From: Sphaerotilus montanus
GTDB lineage: Bacteria; Pseudomonadota; Gammaproteobacteria; Burkholderiales; Burkholderiaceae_C
Direction: 5' to 3'
DNA length: 64,000 nt
Assembly: GCF_013410775.1 (NCBI RefSeq)
Contig: NZ_JACCFH010000001.1
Location: 1,240,001 to 1,304,000 of the forward strand
In this document: positions 17,096-27,801 of the stretch, one piece after another
Numbering within the stretch: position 1 is the stretch's first letter
Layout of the letters: each line of letters begins with the position of its first letter
Position numbers and translations under genes: made by a program
Notes under the pieces: generated by a model
What the model saw: the letters and a program-made list of their open reading frames with translations, nothing else
What the model was told of the DNA's origin: nothing
Databases searched by the model: none

Positions 17096-19681
17096 TCAGG
17101 CGGGCGCCTTCTTCGCGGCGGCCTTCTTCGCCGGCACCTTGGCCGCGCGCGGCTCGAACTCGAACACCACCTTGCCTTCCTTCTTGTCGTAGACGAGGAA
17201 GGCCTTGAACTTGCGCTTGGTCTTGTTCGAGACGAAGCCGTCGAGCAGCGCGGTCTTGCCGGTCGTCAGCAGCAGCGTCACCTGCTCCGGCGTCACCGGC
17301 TGCTGCAGGATGACCTTGCCGGTCTTGAAGTCGCAGGTCGCCGCCGTGCCGACCGCGTGCTCGCAGACGTAGTTGGTGCCGTGTTCGTGCACGGCGCTGC
17401 CGCACTTCGGGCAACGGCCAAGCGAGGTCTGCTCGGAGAAATCGACCGCCTCGGACTCCTCGGCCTCCTTCTTCGCGTCGTCACCGAAGTCGAATTCGAG
17501 CTTCCAGTTGCCCGCTTCCTCGTCGCGCACCAGCTTCAGCTCGGCGGTGAACGGCCAGCCCGCCTTGGAGCGGAAGCCTTCCAGCGGCCCGATGCGGTGG
17601 TCGGTCAGGAACACCTCGGCCTCGTGCAGCTCGAAACTGCGCCCGCCGGGGATCTTGCCGATCGAGAAGCCGCAGCCGGCGCTGTGGCCGTCCGCGCCGG
17701 TGCAAGCGAAGCGGCGGTAGTTCTCCTTGACCACGCCGCCGCAGTTCGGGCAGGGGGCGGCCAGCGTCGCGTAGTCGCCGGGGATCGTGTCGCGGTCGTA
17801 TTCCTTGGCCTTGGTGACCACGCGCCGGGCCATGTCGGCGATGCCCTGCATGAAGTCGGCGCGGCTGAGCTGGCCCTTCTCCATCTGGTTGAGCTGGTGC
17901 TCCCACTGGCCGGTCAGCTCGGGCTTGGTCAGGTCTTCCACCGCCAGACCGCGCAGCAGCGTCATGAGCTGGAAGGCCTTGGCGGTGGGCACCAGATCGC
18001 GGCCGTCGCGCAGGATGTACTTCTCCAGGATCAGGCCTTCGATGATCGCCGCGCGCGTGGCCGGCGTGCCCAGGCCCTTTTCCTGCATCGCCGCCTTGAA
18101 CTCCTCGTCGTCGATGAGCTTGCCGGCGCCTTCCATCGCGCTCAGCAGCGTCGATTCGTTGTAGCGGGCCGGCGGCTTGGTGCGCAGCGCGGCGATCTTC
18201 AGCTCGTCGGCGGTGACAATCTCGCCCGGCTTCACGGCCACGAGGTTGGCGTCCTCGCCGGCGGCTTCCTTGCCGTAGACCGCCAGCCAGCCCGGGTTCA
18301 CCAGCACCTTGCCGTTGGTCTGGAACTGGTGCTCCTTCCCGGCCGCGGTCACCTGCGTGATGCGGGTCGTGACCATGAACTCGGCCGACGGGTAGAACAC
18401 CGCGATGAAGCGCTTGACCACCAGGTCGTACAGCTTGGCCTCGATCTCGGTCAGACTCTTGGGGGCCTGCAGCGTCGGGATGATGGCGAAGTGGTCCGAG
18501 ATCTTCGAGTTGTCGAAGATGCGCTTGGTCGGCTTGACGTAGCCCTCCTTCAGCGCCTTGCGGGCGTGCGTGGCCAGATCCTGCAGCGGGCCGGGCAGGT
18601 CCTCGCTGGCGATCATGTCCAGCGTCTGCTTCGCCACGGCGACATAGTCCTCGGGCAGCGCACGCGCGTCGGTCCGCGGGTAGGTCAGGACCTTGTGCTT
18701 CTCGTACAGCGCCTGCGCGATCGACAGCGTCGTCTTGGCCGAGAAGCCGAAGCGCGAGTTGGCCTCGCGCTGCAGCGTGGTCAGGTCGTACAGCAGCGGG
18801 CTGGCCTGCGTGCTCGGCTTGGCTTCCTCGCGCACGGTGCCGGACTGGCCACGCACAGCGTCGGCAATCGCCTTGGCCTCGTCGGCGTTCCACAGGCGGT
18901 CGCTGCGGCGCTCGGCGTCGTCGTCCTTCTTGAACTTCGGGTCGAACCACTTGCCTTCGTACACGCCGGCATCGGCCCCGAAATCGGCGCGAACTTCCCA
19001 GTAATCGCGTGCAACGTGCTTGCGGATCTTTTCCTCGCGCTCGACCATGATCGACAGCGTGGGCGTCTGCACCCGCCCGACCGTGGTCAGGAAGAAGCCG
19101 CCGTCGCGCGAGTTGAACGCGGTCATGGCGCGGGTGCCGTTGATGCCGATCAGCCAGTCGGCCTCGCTGCGGCTGCGGGCGGCGTCGGCCAGGCCGCGCA
19201 TGTCGGCCTCGCTGCGCAGCTTGCCGAAGCCGTCGCGGATGGCCTGCGGCGTCATGCTCTGCAGCCACAGGCGCTGCACCGGCTTCGTGCCGACCTTGCT
19301 GCCGAGCGCGTACTGCTCGATCAGCCGGAAGATCAGTTCACCCTCGCGCCCCGCGTCACAGGCGTTGACCAGATCGGTGATGTCCTTGCGCTTGATCAGC
19401 TTGACCACCGCGCTCAGGCGGCTCTTGGCCTTGTCGATCGGCGCCAGATCGAAGTGCGGCGGCACCACCGGCAGGTTGGCGAAGCTCCACTTGCCCCGCT
19501 TGACGTCGAACTCCTCCGGCGCCTTGATCTCGACGAGGTGGCCGACGGCGGAGGTGACCACGTAGCGGTCGTTCTCGAAGTGGTCGTCGTGCTTCTCGAA
19601 CTTGCCGCACATGGGCGTCAGCGCGCGGACGATGTCCTGCGCGACGGAAGGCTTCTCGGCGATGACGAGAGATTTGCTCAT
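17096..19681 (-). CDS. topB: DNA topoisomerase III
   Basis: A type IA topoisomerase that relaxes negative supercoils and decatenates DNA. The 861 residues begin MSKSLVIAEKPSVAQDIVRA (TOPRIM), followed by the metal motif ACDAGREGELIF and the catalytic tyrosine segment LTYPRTDARALPEDY. Two C-terminal zinc-ribbon-like motifs follow (CPNCGG and CPKCGSAVHEHGTNY). The tail is Lys/Ala-rich (AAKVPAKKAAAKKAPA), which probably aids DNA binding and is common in betaproteobacteria. The start at 19681 matches the family; the open frame reaches 19705. Confidence 0.95.
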   Translation of the reverse strand: MSKSLVIAEKPSVAQDIVRALTPMCGKFEKHDDHFENDRYVVTSAVGHLVEIKAPEEFDVKRGKWSFANLPVVPPHFDLAPIDKAKSRLSAVVKLIKRKDITDLVNACDAGREGELIFRLIEQYALGSKVGTKPVQRLWLQSMTPQAIRDGFGKLRSEADMRGLADAARSRSEADWLIGINGTRAMTAFNSRDGGFFLTTVGRVQTPTLSIMVEREEKIRKHVARDYWEVRADFGADAGVYEGKWFDPKFKKDDDAERRSDRLWNADEAKAIADAVRGQSGTVREEAKPSTQASPLLYDLTTLQREANSRFGFSAKTTLSIAQALYEKHKVLTYPRTDARALPEDYVAVAKQTLDMIASEDLPGPLQDLATHARKALKEGYVKPTKRIFDNSKISDHFAIIPTLQAPKSLTEIEAKLYDLVVKRFIAVFYPSAEFMVTTRITQVTAAGKEHQFQTNGKVLVNPGWLAVYGKEAAGEDANLVAVKPGEIVTADELKIAALRTKPPARYNESTLLSAMEGAGKLIDDEEFKAAMQEKGLGTPATRAAIIEGLILEKYILRDGRDLVPTAKAFQLMTLLRGLAVEDLTKPELTGQWEHQLNQMEKGQLSRADFMQGIADMARRVVTKAKEYDRDTIPGDYATLAAPCPNCGGVVKENYRRFACTGADGHSAGCGFSIGKIPGGRSFELHEAEVFLTDHRIGPLEGFRSKAGWPFTAELKLVRDEEAGNWKLEFDFGDDAKKEAEESEAVDFSEQTSLGRCPKCGSAVHEHGTNYVCEHAVGTAATCDFKTGKVILQQPVTPEQVTLLLTTGKTALLDGFVSNKTKRKFKAFLVYDKKEGKVVFEFEPRAAKVPAKKAAAKKAPA

Positions 19682-19811
19682 GATGTTCGAACTCTGCTGC
19701 TGCACCCGACCCTGCGTCAGGGTGCTCCCTACAATCCACGGCTATACGCGTACACGCACACACACGGGCACGCACACGCCCACACCCCAATCTAACCAAT
19801 CTCGCACTGCC

Positions 19812-20309
19812 ATGTCTGCACTGCCGCCAGATTCGACCGCGCCGCGCCCTCCCCGGCCCCGGGGACAGCGCCGCCTGCAGGTGCGCCGCTCCGGCGTCCA
19901 CGGCAAGGGCGTCTACGCGCAGGCCCCGCTGAAGGCGGGCGAGATCATCATCGAATACAAGGGCGAAGTCATCCCGTGGGACGAGGCCCTGCGCCGCCAC
20001 CCGCACGATCCGTCCGACCCGAACCACACCTTCTACTTCCACATCGATGACACGCAGGTGATCGACGGCGGCGTGCGCGGCAATTCGGCCCGCTGGATCA
20101 ACCACGCTTGCGCGCCCAACTGCGAGACCGAGGACGATGGCGGCCGCATCTTCATCAAGGCCCTGCGCGACATCGCCCCCGGGGAGGAGCTGTTCTTTGA
20201 CTACCGACTGGTGATCGATGAACGCTACACCGCGAAACTGAAGAAAGCTTACGCGTGTCGCTGCGGCGCACCAGACTGCCGGGGTACGATGCTCGGCCCC
20301 AAGCGCTGA
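19812..20309 (+). CDS. SET-domain protein lysine methyltransferase
   Basis: A 165-residue single SET domain. It has the GKGVYA segment near the N-terminus, the SAM-binding and pseudoknot motif RWINHACAPNCET, the catalytic GEELFFDYR, and a post-SET cysteine set CRCGAPDCRG that should bind zinc together with the NH-C motif cysteine. Such small bacterial SET proteins methylate lysines on proteins; the substrate here is unknown. It is divergent from topB and precedes birA by 49 bases. The start at 19812 (MSALPPDST) was chosen because the open frame upstream runs over a CA-rich stretch. Confidence 0.88.
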   Translation: MSALPPDSTAPRPPRPRGQRRLQVRRSGVHGKGVYAQAPLKAGEIIIEYKGEVIPWDEALRRHPHDPSDPNHTFYFHIDDTQVIDGGVRGNSARWINHACAPNCETEDDGGRIFIKALRDIAPGEELFFDYRLVIDERYTAKLKKAYACRCGAPDCRGTMLGPKR

Positions 20310-20358
20310 TCCAGCGCCCTTCGCCCTCCGCTCAGCCCCGACTACCACGACCACCACC

Positions 20359-21147
20359 ATGCTGCACTGGGACGCCGAAACGCTCTGGCAAGACCTGGAA
20401 CCACAGGCGCCGGGCCTGAGCATCGAGGTGCTGGCCGAGACGGACTCCACCAACACGCGGCTCATCGAACGCGGTCGCCAGGGTCTGGATGCCCCGTGCC
20501 TGCTGGTCGCCGAGCGCCAGCGCGCCGGCCGGGGCCGCCTGGGTCGCCCGTGGTGGTCGCAGCCGGGCCAGGCGCTGACCTTCTCGCTCGGGCTGAAGCT
20601 GGCCCCCGCCGACTGGAGCGGGCTGTCGCTGGCGGTCGGTCTCGCGCTGGCCGAAGCCCTGGGCGATCGCATCGGCCTGAAGTGGCCCAACGACCTCTGG
20701 CTGCGCGGCGACGACCGCAAGCTCGGCGGCATCCTGATCGAGGTCACGCCGCTGGCGGAGCCCGGCCTGCGCCCCGGCGAGCGCTGGGTCGTGATCGGCG
20801 CCGGCCTGAACGTGGCCCCGCTGCCCGAGACACCGCAGGACCCCGACACCTTCCGCACCGGCTACGCCTGCCTGCAGGAATTCGAGCCGGCGCTGACCGC
20901 CCCGCAGGTGCTGCACCGGGTGGCCGGGCCGCTGCTGCGCGCGGTGCTGGCCTTCGAGTCCGAGGGCCTGTCGACCCTGCACGCCCGCTATGCCGCGCGG
21001 GACGTGCTGGCCGGACGCAGCGTGCAGGCGGGCGCCCTCACCGGCGTGGCCTGCGGCCTGTCCGCGGACGGCTCGCTGCAGGTGCGCGATGCCCTCGGCG
21101 CCCTCCATGCCCTCCACAGCGGCGAAGTGAGCGTGCGTCCATGCTGA
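20359..21147 (+). CDS. birA: Biotin--[acetyl-CoA-carboxylase] ligase
   Basis: This enzyme activates biotin as biotinyl-AMP and attaches it to the carboxyl carrier protein of acetyl-CoA carboxylase. The 262 residues show ETDSTNTRL, the AERQRAGRGRLGRPWWS loop (GRGR-x-G type), GLKWPNDLWL, and a C-terminal SH3-like domain. There is no N-terminal helix-turn-helix, so this is a monofunctional ligase without the repressor domain of E. coli BirA. Its stop overlaps the start of the SPOR-like gene. Confidence 0.93.
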   Translation: MLHWDAETLWQDLEPQAPGLSIEVLAETDSTNTRLIERGRQGLDAPCLLVAERQRAGRGRLGRPWWSQPGQALTFSLGLKLAPADWSGLSLAVGLALAEALGDRIGLKWPNDLWLRGDDRKLGGILIEVTPLAEPGLRPGERWVVIGAGLNVAPLPETPQDPDTFRTGYACLQEFEPALTAPQVLHRVAGPLLRAVLAFESEGLSTLHARYAARDVLAGRSVQAGALTGVACGLSADGSLQVRDALGALHALHSGEVSVRPC

Positions 21148-21971
21148 GAGCGCTGGTCGTGATCCTGGTGCTGGCCAATCTGGCCTTCTACGGCTGGACG
21201 CAGGGCTGGCTGACCGGCGTGCTCGGCCTCTCGCCCGATGGCGACCGCGAGCCGCAGCGGCTGAGCGCCCAGATCGATGCAGCGGCGCTGCGGATCGTTC
21301 CGCCGCGCGGCATGGCCGCAAGCACACCGGCACCGGCATCGGCCGTGCCTCCTGTGGTGGCGCCCTCCGCAGCGAGCCAGATCCCCGCACCCGAGGCCTC
21401 CGAACCGCCCGCCCCGGCCAGCGCCGCTGGTGACATGGCCACCGCACCCCCGTTGCCAGCGGCCGCATCGGCGCCCACCCCCACCCCCACCCCCACGCCG
21501 GCACCGCCTCCCCCGGTCTGCCTCGAAGCAGGCCCCTTCACGCCAGCCGAATGGCGGACGGCCGAACGCGCACTGCGCAACACGCTGGGCGAAGGTCCCT
21601 GGCAGCTCATCACCCGCGAGAAGCCGGGCAACTGGATGGTCTACGTCGGCCCCTACAAGAGCCGCGTCATCATGGACAAGCGCGCCGAGCAGCTGCGCAA
21701 GATGGAGATCGCCTTCGAGGAGGCGCAGGACTTGCCCGAGGAATACCTGCCGGGCTTCCTGTTCGGACGCTACGGCGTCGAGGCCGATGCCCGTGCCCTG
21801 CAGACCCGCCTGACGGGGCAGAAGGTCAAGTACGTGCGCGTGGTGCCGCTGGTCAAGCCGACGACGCTGCACACGGTGCGCATCCAGAAGGCCGACGCCG
21901 ACATCCAGGAACGCGTCGCGGCACTCAAGCCGCGGCTGAGCGGACACCTGTTCGAGACCTGCAAACGCTGA
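21141..21971 (+). CDS. SPOR-domain-like membrane-anchored protein
   Basis: A 276-residue protein with one N-terminal transmembrane helix (MLRALVVILVLANLAFYGW). A long Pro/Ala/Thr-rich linker follows (about residues 55-130, including a PTPTPTPTPAP stretch) and then a C-terminal domain with PGNWMVYVGPYKSR and VKYVRVVPL, resembling SPOR peptidoglycan-binding repeats. The ATG at 21141 overlaps the end of birA by 7 bases, so the two are probably co-transcribed. Expected location: inner membrane with the linker and domain in the periplasm. Its role in division or wall binding is inferred. Confidence 0.75.
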   Translation: MLRALVVILVLANLAFYGWTQGWLTGVLGLSPDGDREPQRLSAQIDAAALRIVPPRGMAASTPAPASAVPPVVAPSAASQIPAPEASEPPAPASAAGDMATAPPLPAAASAPTPTPTPTPAPPPPVCLEAGPFTPAEWRTAERALRNTLGEGPWQLITREKPGNWMVYVGPYKSRVIMDKRAEQLRKMEIAFEEAQDLPEEYLPGFLFGRYGVEADARALQTRLTGQKVKYVRVVPLVKPTTLHTVRIQKADADIQERVAALKPRLSGHLFETCKR

Positions 21972-21996
21972 CGCTCGCGGCGACGTGCCCATGAAA

Positions 21997-22018
21997 AAAG
22001 GCTCCTCGCGGAGCCTTT
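21997..22018. terminator. Bidirectional hairpin between birA operon and gap
   Basis: Stem AAAGGCTCC / GGAGCCTTT with loop TCGC. Six A residues precede it on the plus strand and read as a T-tract on the minus strand. It lies between convergent genes and can serve both. Confidence 0.8.
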
Positions 22019-22049
22019 CTGCGTCAGCGGACCCGCAGGCCCTGTCTGA

Positions 22050-23129
<1,080 letters not shown>

Positions 23130-23154
23130 TCACCCGAGTTTCGCGTGTCCGGCC

Positions 23155-25206
23155 TTATTCGCCGAGGACTTTGCGCACGGTGGCCACGACGTTCTCCGTC
23201 GTGAAGCCGAAATGCTTGAACAGGACACCGGCCGGGGCCGATTCACCGTAGGTGTCGATGCCGATGACCGCCGCGCAGCCGTACTTCCACCAGAAGTCGG
23301 TCACGCCCATCTCGACGGCGATGCGCGGCACCTTGCGCGGCAGCACGTCGGACTTGTACTCGACGCTCTGGCGGTCGAACACGGTCGTGCTCGGCATGCT
23401 GACCACGCGGACCGCGATCTTGTCCTTGGCCAGTTCGGCCTGCGCGGCCAGCGCGAGCTGCACCTCGGAGCCGGTGGCGATGATCACGGCGTCCGGCTTC
23501 TTGCCCTTCTTGAAGCCGACGTCGCTCGGCTCGGACAGCACGTAGGCGCCCTTGGTGATCTCGTCGGCCGTGGACTTCGGGGCGTAGGGCAGGTTCTGGC
23601 GCGACAGCAGCAGCGCGCTCGGGCGGTTGCGGTTGGCCAGCGCCATGGTCCACGCCACGGTGGTCTCGCAGGTGTCGGCCGGACGCCAGACATCCAGGCC
23701 CGGGATCAGGCGCAGGCTGGCGGCGTGTTCGATCGACTGGTGGGTCGGGCCGTCTTCGCCCAGGCCGATGGAGTCGTGGGTGAAGACGTGGACCACGCGC
23801 AGCTTCATCAGCGCGGCCATGCGGATGGCGTTGCGGCTGTAGTCGCTGAAGGTCAGGAAGGTACCGCCGTAGGGGATGTAGCCGCCGTGCAGCGCGATGC
23901 CGTTCATGATCGCGGCCATGCCGAACTCGCGCACGCCGTAGTTGATGTGGCGGCCGAGCTGGCCTTCGGCGTTGCGCACCGGGGCGCCCGCCGCGTCGAA
24001 GCGCAGCGCGGGCGTGCTCTTCGTGTTGGTCAGGTTCGAGCCGGTCAGGTCGGCCGAGCCGCCGAGCATCTCGGGCAGCTGTGCGGTGAAGTGCTCCAGC
24101 GCGAGCTGGCTGGCCTTGCGGCTGGCGACGGTCTCGGCCTTGTCATGGGCATCGCCGACCGCATCGACGGCGATCTCGGCGAAGGCATCCGGCAGGTCAC
24201 CGATCATGCGGCGCTCGAACTCGACCGCCTGTGTCGGGCAGGCGCGCACATAGGCCTCGAAGCGCTCGTCCCACTCCGCCTGCGCGGCGGCACCGGCGGC
24301 GCGGCAATCCCACGCGGCGGCGACATCGGCGGGAATGGTGAACGGCTCGGCCGACCAGCCCAGCGCTTCGCGGGTCAGCGCGATCTCGGCGGCGCCCAGC
24401 GGCTCGCCGTGGGCCTTGGAGGTGTTGGCGCGGTTCGGCGAGCCCTTGCCGATGTGGGTCTTGCAGACGATCAGCGTCGGCTTGTCGGTGCTGAGCTTGG
24501 CCTGGGCGATGGCAGCGTCGACGGCGTCGATGTCATGGCCGTCGACCGCGTCGATGACGTTCCAGCCGTAGGCGGCGAAGCGCTGCGGCGTGTTGTCGAT
24601 GAACCAGGGGGCGACCTGGCCGTCGATCGAGATGCCGTTGTCGTCGTACAGCGCGATCAGCTTGTTGAGCTTCCAGGCGCCGGCCAGCGCGCAGGCCTCG
24701 TGGCTGATGCCCTCCATCAGACAGCCGTCGCCCAGGAAGGCGTAGGTGCGGTGGTCGACGATGGTGTGGCCGTCGATGTTGAACTCGGCGGCGAGCAGCT
24801 TCTCGGCCAGCGCCATGCCGACCGCGTTGGTGATGCCCTGGCCGAGCGGGCCGGTGGTGGTCTCGATGCCGGGGGTCACGCCGACTTCCGGGTGGCCCGG
24901 GGTCTTGCTGTGCATCTGGCGGAAGGCCTTCAGGTCGTCCAGCGACAGCTCGTAGCCCGTCAGGTGCAGCAGCGCGTAGATCAGCATCGAGCCGTGGCCG
25001 TTCGACAGCACGAAGCGGTCGCGGTCGGCCCACTGCGGATTGGCCGGGTTGTGCTTGAGGTGGCGCTTCCACAGCGCCACACCGATGTCGGCCATGCCCA
25101 TCGGGGCGCCGGGGTGACCGGAGTTGGCTTGTTGCACGGCGTCCATGGCCAGTGCGCGGATGGCGTTGGCCATCGAGGAAGAGAGGGAAACAGGTGTGGC
25201 GGCCAT
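23155..25206 (-). CDS. tkt: Transketolase (gap-linked copy)
   Basis: About 683 residues. It has [20 protein letters not shown], the TPP motif [20 protein letters not shown] with [10 protein letters not shown], and [19 protein letters not shown] in the pyrimidine domain. This is probably the housekeeping copy, given its position with gap. Three in-frame starts are possible (25212, 25206, 25173) and none has a clear ribosome-binding site; I use 25206 ([10 protein letters not shown]). It shares its domain structure with the copy at 4.3-6.4 kb but differs widely in sequence. Confidence 0.95.
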   Translation of the reverse strand: MAATPVSLSSSMANAIRALAMDAVQQANSGHPGAPMGMADIGVALWKRHLKHNPANPQWADRDRFVLSNGHGSMLIYALLHLTGYELSLDDLKAFRQMHSKTPGHPEVGVTPGIETTTGPLGQGITNAVGMALAEKLLAAEFNIDGHTIVDHRTYAFLGDGCLMEGISHEACALAGAWKLNKLIALYDDNGISIDGQVAPWFIDNTPQRFAAYGWNVIDAVDGHDIDAVDAAIAQAKLSTDKPTLIVCKTHIGKGSPNRANTSKAHGEPLGAAEIALTREALGWSAEPFTIPADVAAAWDCRAAGAAAQAEWDERFEAYVRACPTQAVEFERRMIGDLPDAFAEIAVDAVGDAHDKAETVASRKASQLALEHFTAQLPEMLGGSADLTGSNLTNTKSTPALRFDAAGAPVRNAEGQLGRHINYGVREFGMAAIMNGIALHGGYIPYGGTFLTFSDYSRNAIRMAALMKLRVVHVFTHDSIGLGEDGPTHQSIEHAASLRLIPGLDVWRPADTCETTVAWTMALANRNRPSALLLSRQNLPYAPKSTADEITKGAYVLSEPSDVGFKKGKKPDAVIIATGSEVQLALAAQAELAKDKIAVRVVSMPSTTVFDRQSVEYKSDVLPRKVPRIAVEMGVTDFWWKYGCAAVIGIDTYGESAPAGVLFKHFGFTTENVVATVRKVLGE

Positions 25207-25373
25207 GGACACAAGCAGAGTAGGTGTGGTCGGGAGGGCGAATCGAGGATTTTAAACGGCAGCGCCATGGGGCCCGCTGAAACATCCCTTGACGGCCGTC
25301 AACCCGGCCGGGAGGGAAGCTGCGACGCTGCACGCACCAGCCGCCACAGCCGAGCCCAGGAGACGCCCCCACC

Positions 25374-25970
25374 ATGTCCGCGATGCCCACACCGACCGCC
25401 ATCCGCATCATCCGCGAGGAGCACCAGGCCCTCAGCGCCATGCTCAGCTCGCTGCACCTGCTGCTGCGCCAGCACCGCCAGGACGGCACGCCCGTGCGCT
25501 TCGACGTGCTGCGCGCGATGCTGTTCTACATCGACGAATTCCCCGAGCGGCTGCACCACCGCAAGGAGACCGACCTGCTGTTCCCGCTGATCCGCGCCCG
25601 CAGCGACAGCGCTGGCGAGATCCTCGAAAAACTCGACCGCGACCACGGCGTCGGCGAACGGGCGATCCGCGATCTGGAGCACACGCTGCTGTCCTGGGAG
25701 ATGCTGGGCGACAGCCGCCGCGACGGATTCGAGCAGGCGGTGGAGCGTTACCTGTCGTTCTACCTGAAGCACATGCAGCTCGAAGAGGAGGTCGTGCTGC
25801 CGCTGGCGCAGCAGGTGCTGGAACCTGCGGACTGGGCCGTGCTCGACGACGCCTTCAGCGAGAACCGCGACCCGCTGACCGGCCACCCGCCGTCGGCCGA
25901 ATACGAGCAGCTCTTCAGCCGCATCGTGCGCACCGCGCCGGCCCCCATCGGCCTGGGGGGCGCAGCCTGA
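25374..25970 (+). CDS. Hemerythrin-like (HHE) domain protein
   Basis: A 198-residue all-helical protein with the His/Glu pattern of HHE cation-binding domains: IREEHQALSAML, FPERLHHRKETDLLFPLI, DRDHGVGERAIRDLE and YLKHMQLEEEVVLPLA. These residues can bind a di-iron centre. Proteins of this kind take part in oxygen or NO sensing, iron handling or iron-sulfur repair; which applies here is unknown. It stands alone between tkt and the MurU-like gene. Confidence 0.85.
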   Translation: MSAMPTPTAIRIIREEHQALSAMLSSLHLLLRQHRQDGTPVRFDVLRAMLFYIDEFPERLHHRKETDLLFPLIRARSDSAGEILEKLDRDHGVGERAIRDLEHTLLSWEMLGDSRRDGFEQAVERYLSFYLKHMQLEEEVVLPLAQQVLEPADWAVLDDAFSENRDPLTGHPPSAEYEQLFSRIVRTAPAPIGLGGAA

Positions 25971-26037
25971 CAGGCCGCGCAGGCGACCCGCAGGCGCAGG
26001 CCCCGGACGCCACAGCGGGCTCTACACTCCGGAGCCC

Positions 26038-26751
26038 GTGAATACCTCCACCACCCCACCCTCCCTGCCGCCGCGCGCCATCGTGCTCGCCGCGGGCCGT
26101 GGCGAGCGCATGCGCCCGCTGACCGACACCACGCCGAAGCCGCTGCTGCCGGTCTTCGGACGCCCGCTGATCGAGTGGCACCTGCTCGCCCTCGCCCGCG
26201 GCGGCGTGCGCGAGGTGGTCGTCAACACCGCGTGGCTGGAAGACTGCTTCCCCGCCGTGCTCGGCGACGGAGCGCGCTTCGGTCTCGCCATCCGCTACTC
26301 GCACGAAGGCCGCGACTACGGCGGCGCGCTGGAGACGGCCGGCGGCATCGCCACCGTGCAGGACTGGCTCTGCGCCGACGGCCGCGAGGCCTTCTGGGTC
26401 GTCTCGGGCGACATCTGGGCGCCGGATTTCCGCTTTGACCAGGCGCGCGTGGACGACTTCCTCGCCAGCGGCCAGGACGCCCGGCTCTGGGTCGTGCCGA
26501 ACCCGCCCTACCACCCGCGCGGCGACTTCGACCTCGCCGGCGAACGCGTCACCTACGCCAACTTCGCGCTGATGCGACCGACGCTCTGCGCGGGGCTGCC
26601 TGCCGGGCGCCGCGCCGCCCTCGGGCCGCTGCTGATCAGTGGGGTCGCGGCCGGCCGGATCGGGCTGGAAGCGGGTGTCGGGCGCTGGGAAAACGTCGGC
26701 ACGCCGGCGCAACTCGCAGCGCTGCAAGGACAGCCCCACCCTGGCGCCTAG
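26038..26751 (+). CDS. murU: Nucleotidyltransferase, MurU-like
   Basis: A 237-residue sugar-phosphate nucleotidyltransferase. It has the LAAGRGERMRPLTDTTPKPL signature that binds the nucleotide, FGRPLIEWHL, and GALETAGGI. The best match in kind is N-acetylmuramate alpha-1-phosphate uridylyltransferase (MurU) of the peptidoglycan recycling pathway, usually paired with the kinase AmgK. AmgK is not present beside it here, so the substrate is moderately certain. The start is a GTG at 26038 with GGAG 4 bases upstream. Confidence 0.8.
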   Translation: MNTSTTPPSLPPRAIVLAAGRGERMRPLTDTTPKPLLPVFGRPLIEWHLLALARGGVREVVVNTAWLEDCFPAVLGDGARFGLAIRYSHEGRDYGGALETAGGIATVQDWLCADGREAFWVVSGDIWAPDFRFDQARVDDFLASGQDARLWVVPNPPYHPRGDFDLAGERVTYANFALMRPTLCAGLPAGRRAALGPLLISGVAAGRIGLEAGVGRWENVGTPAQLAALQGQPHPGA

Positions 26752-26814
26752 AATTCACGCCAAACAAGTCCAAGCCCCCCACGCCCTCCCTCGTCCTCCA
26801 AGCTGCCCACCACC

Positions 26815-27798
<984 letters not shown>

Positions 27799-27801
27799 AC
27801 C

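Noticed and set aside
17357-19795. 812-codon plus-strand open frame across topB
   Set aside because: Antisense shadow of topoisomerase III; composition is low-complexity and there is no start signal.
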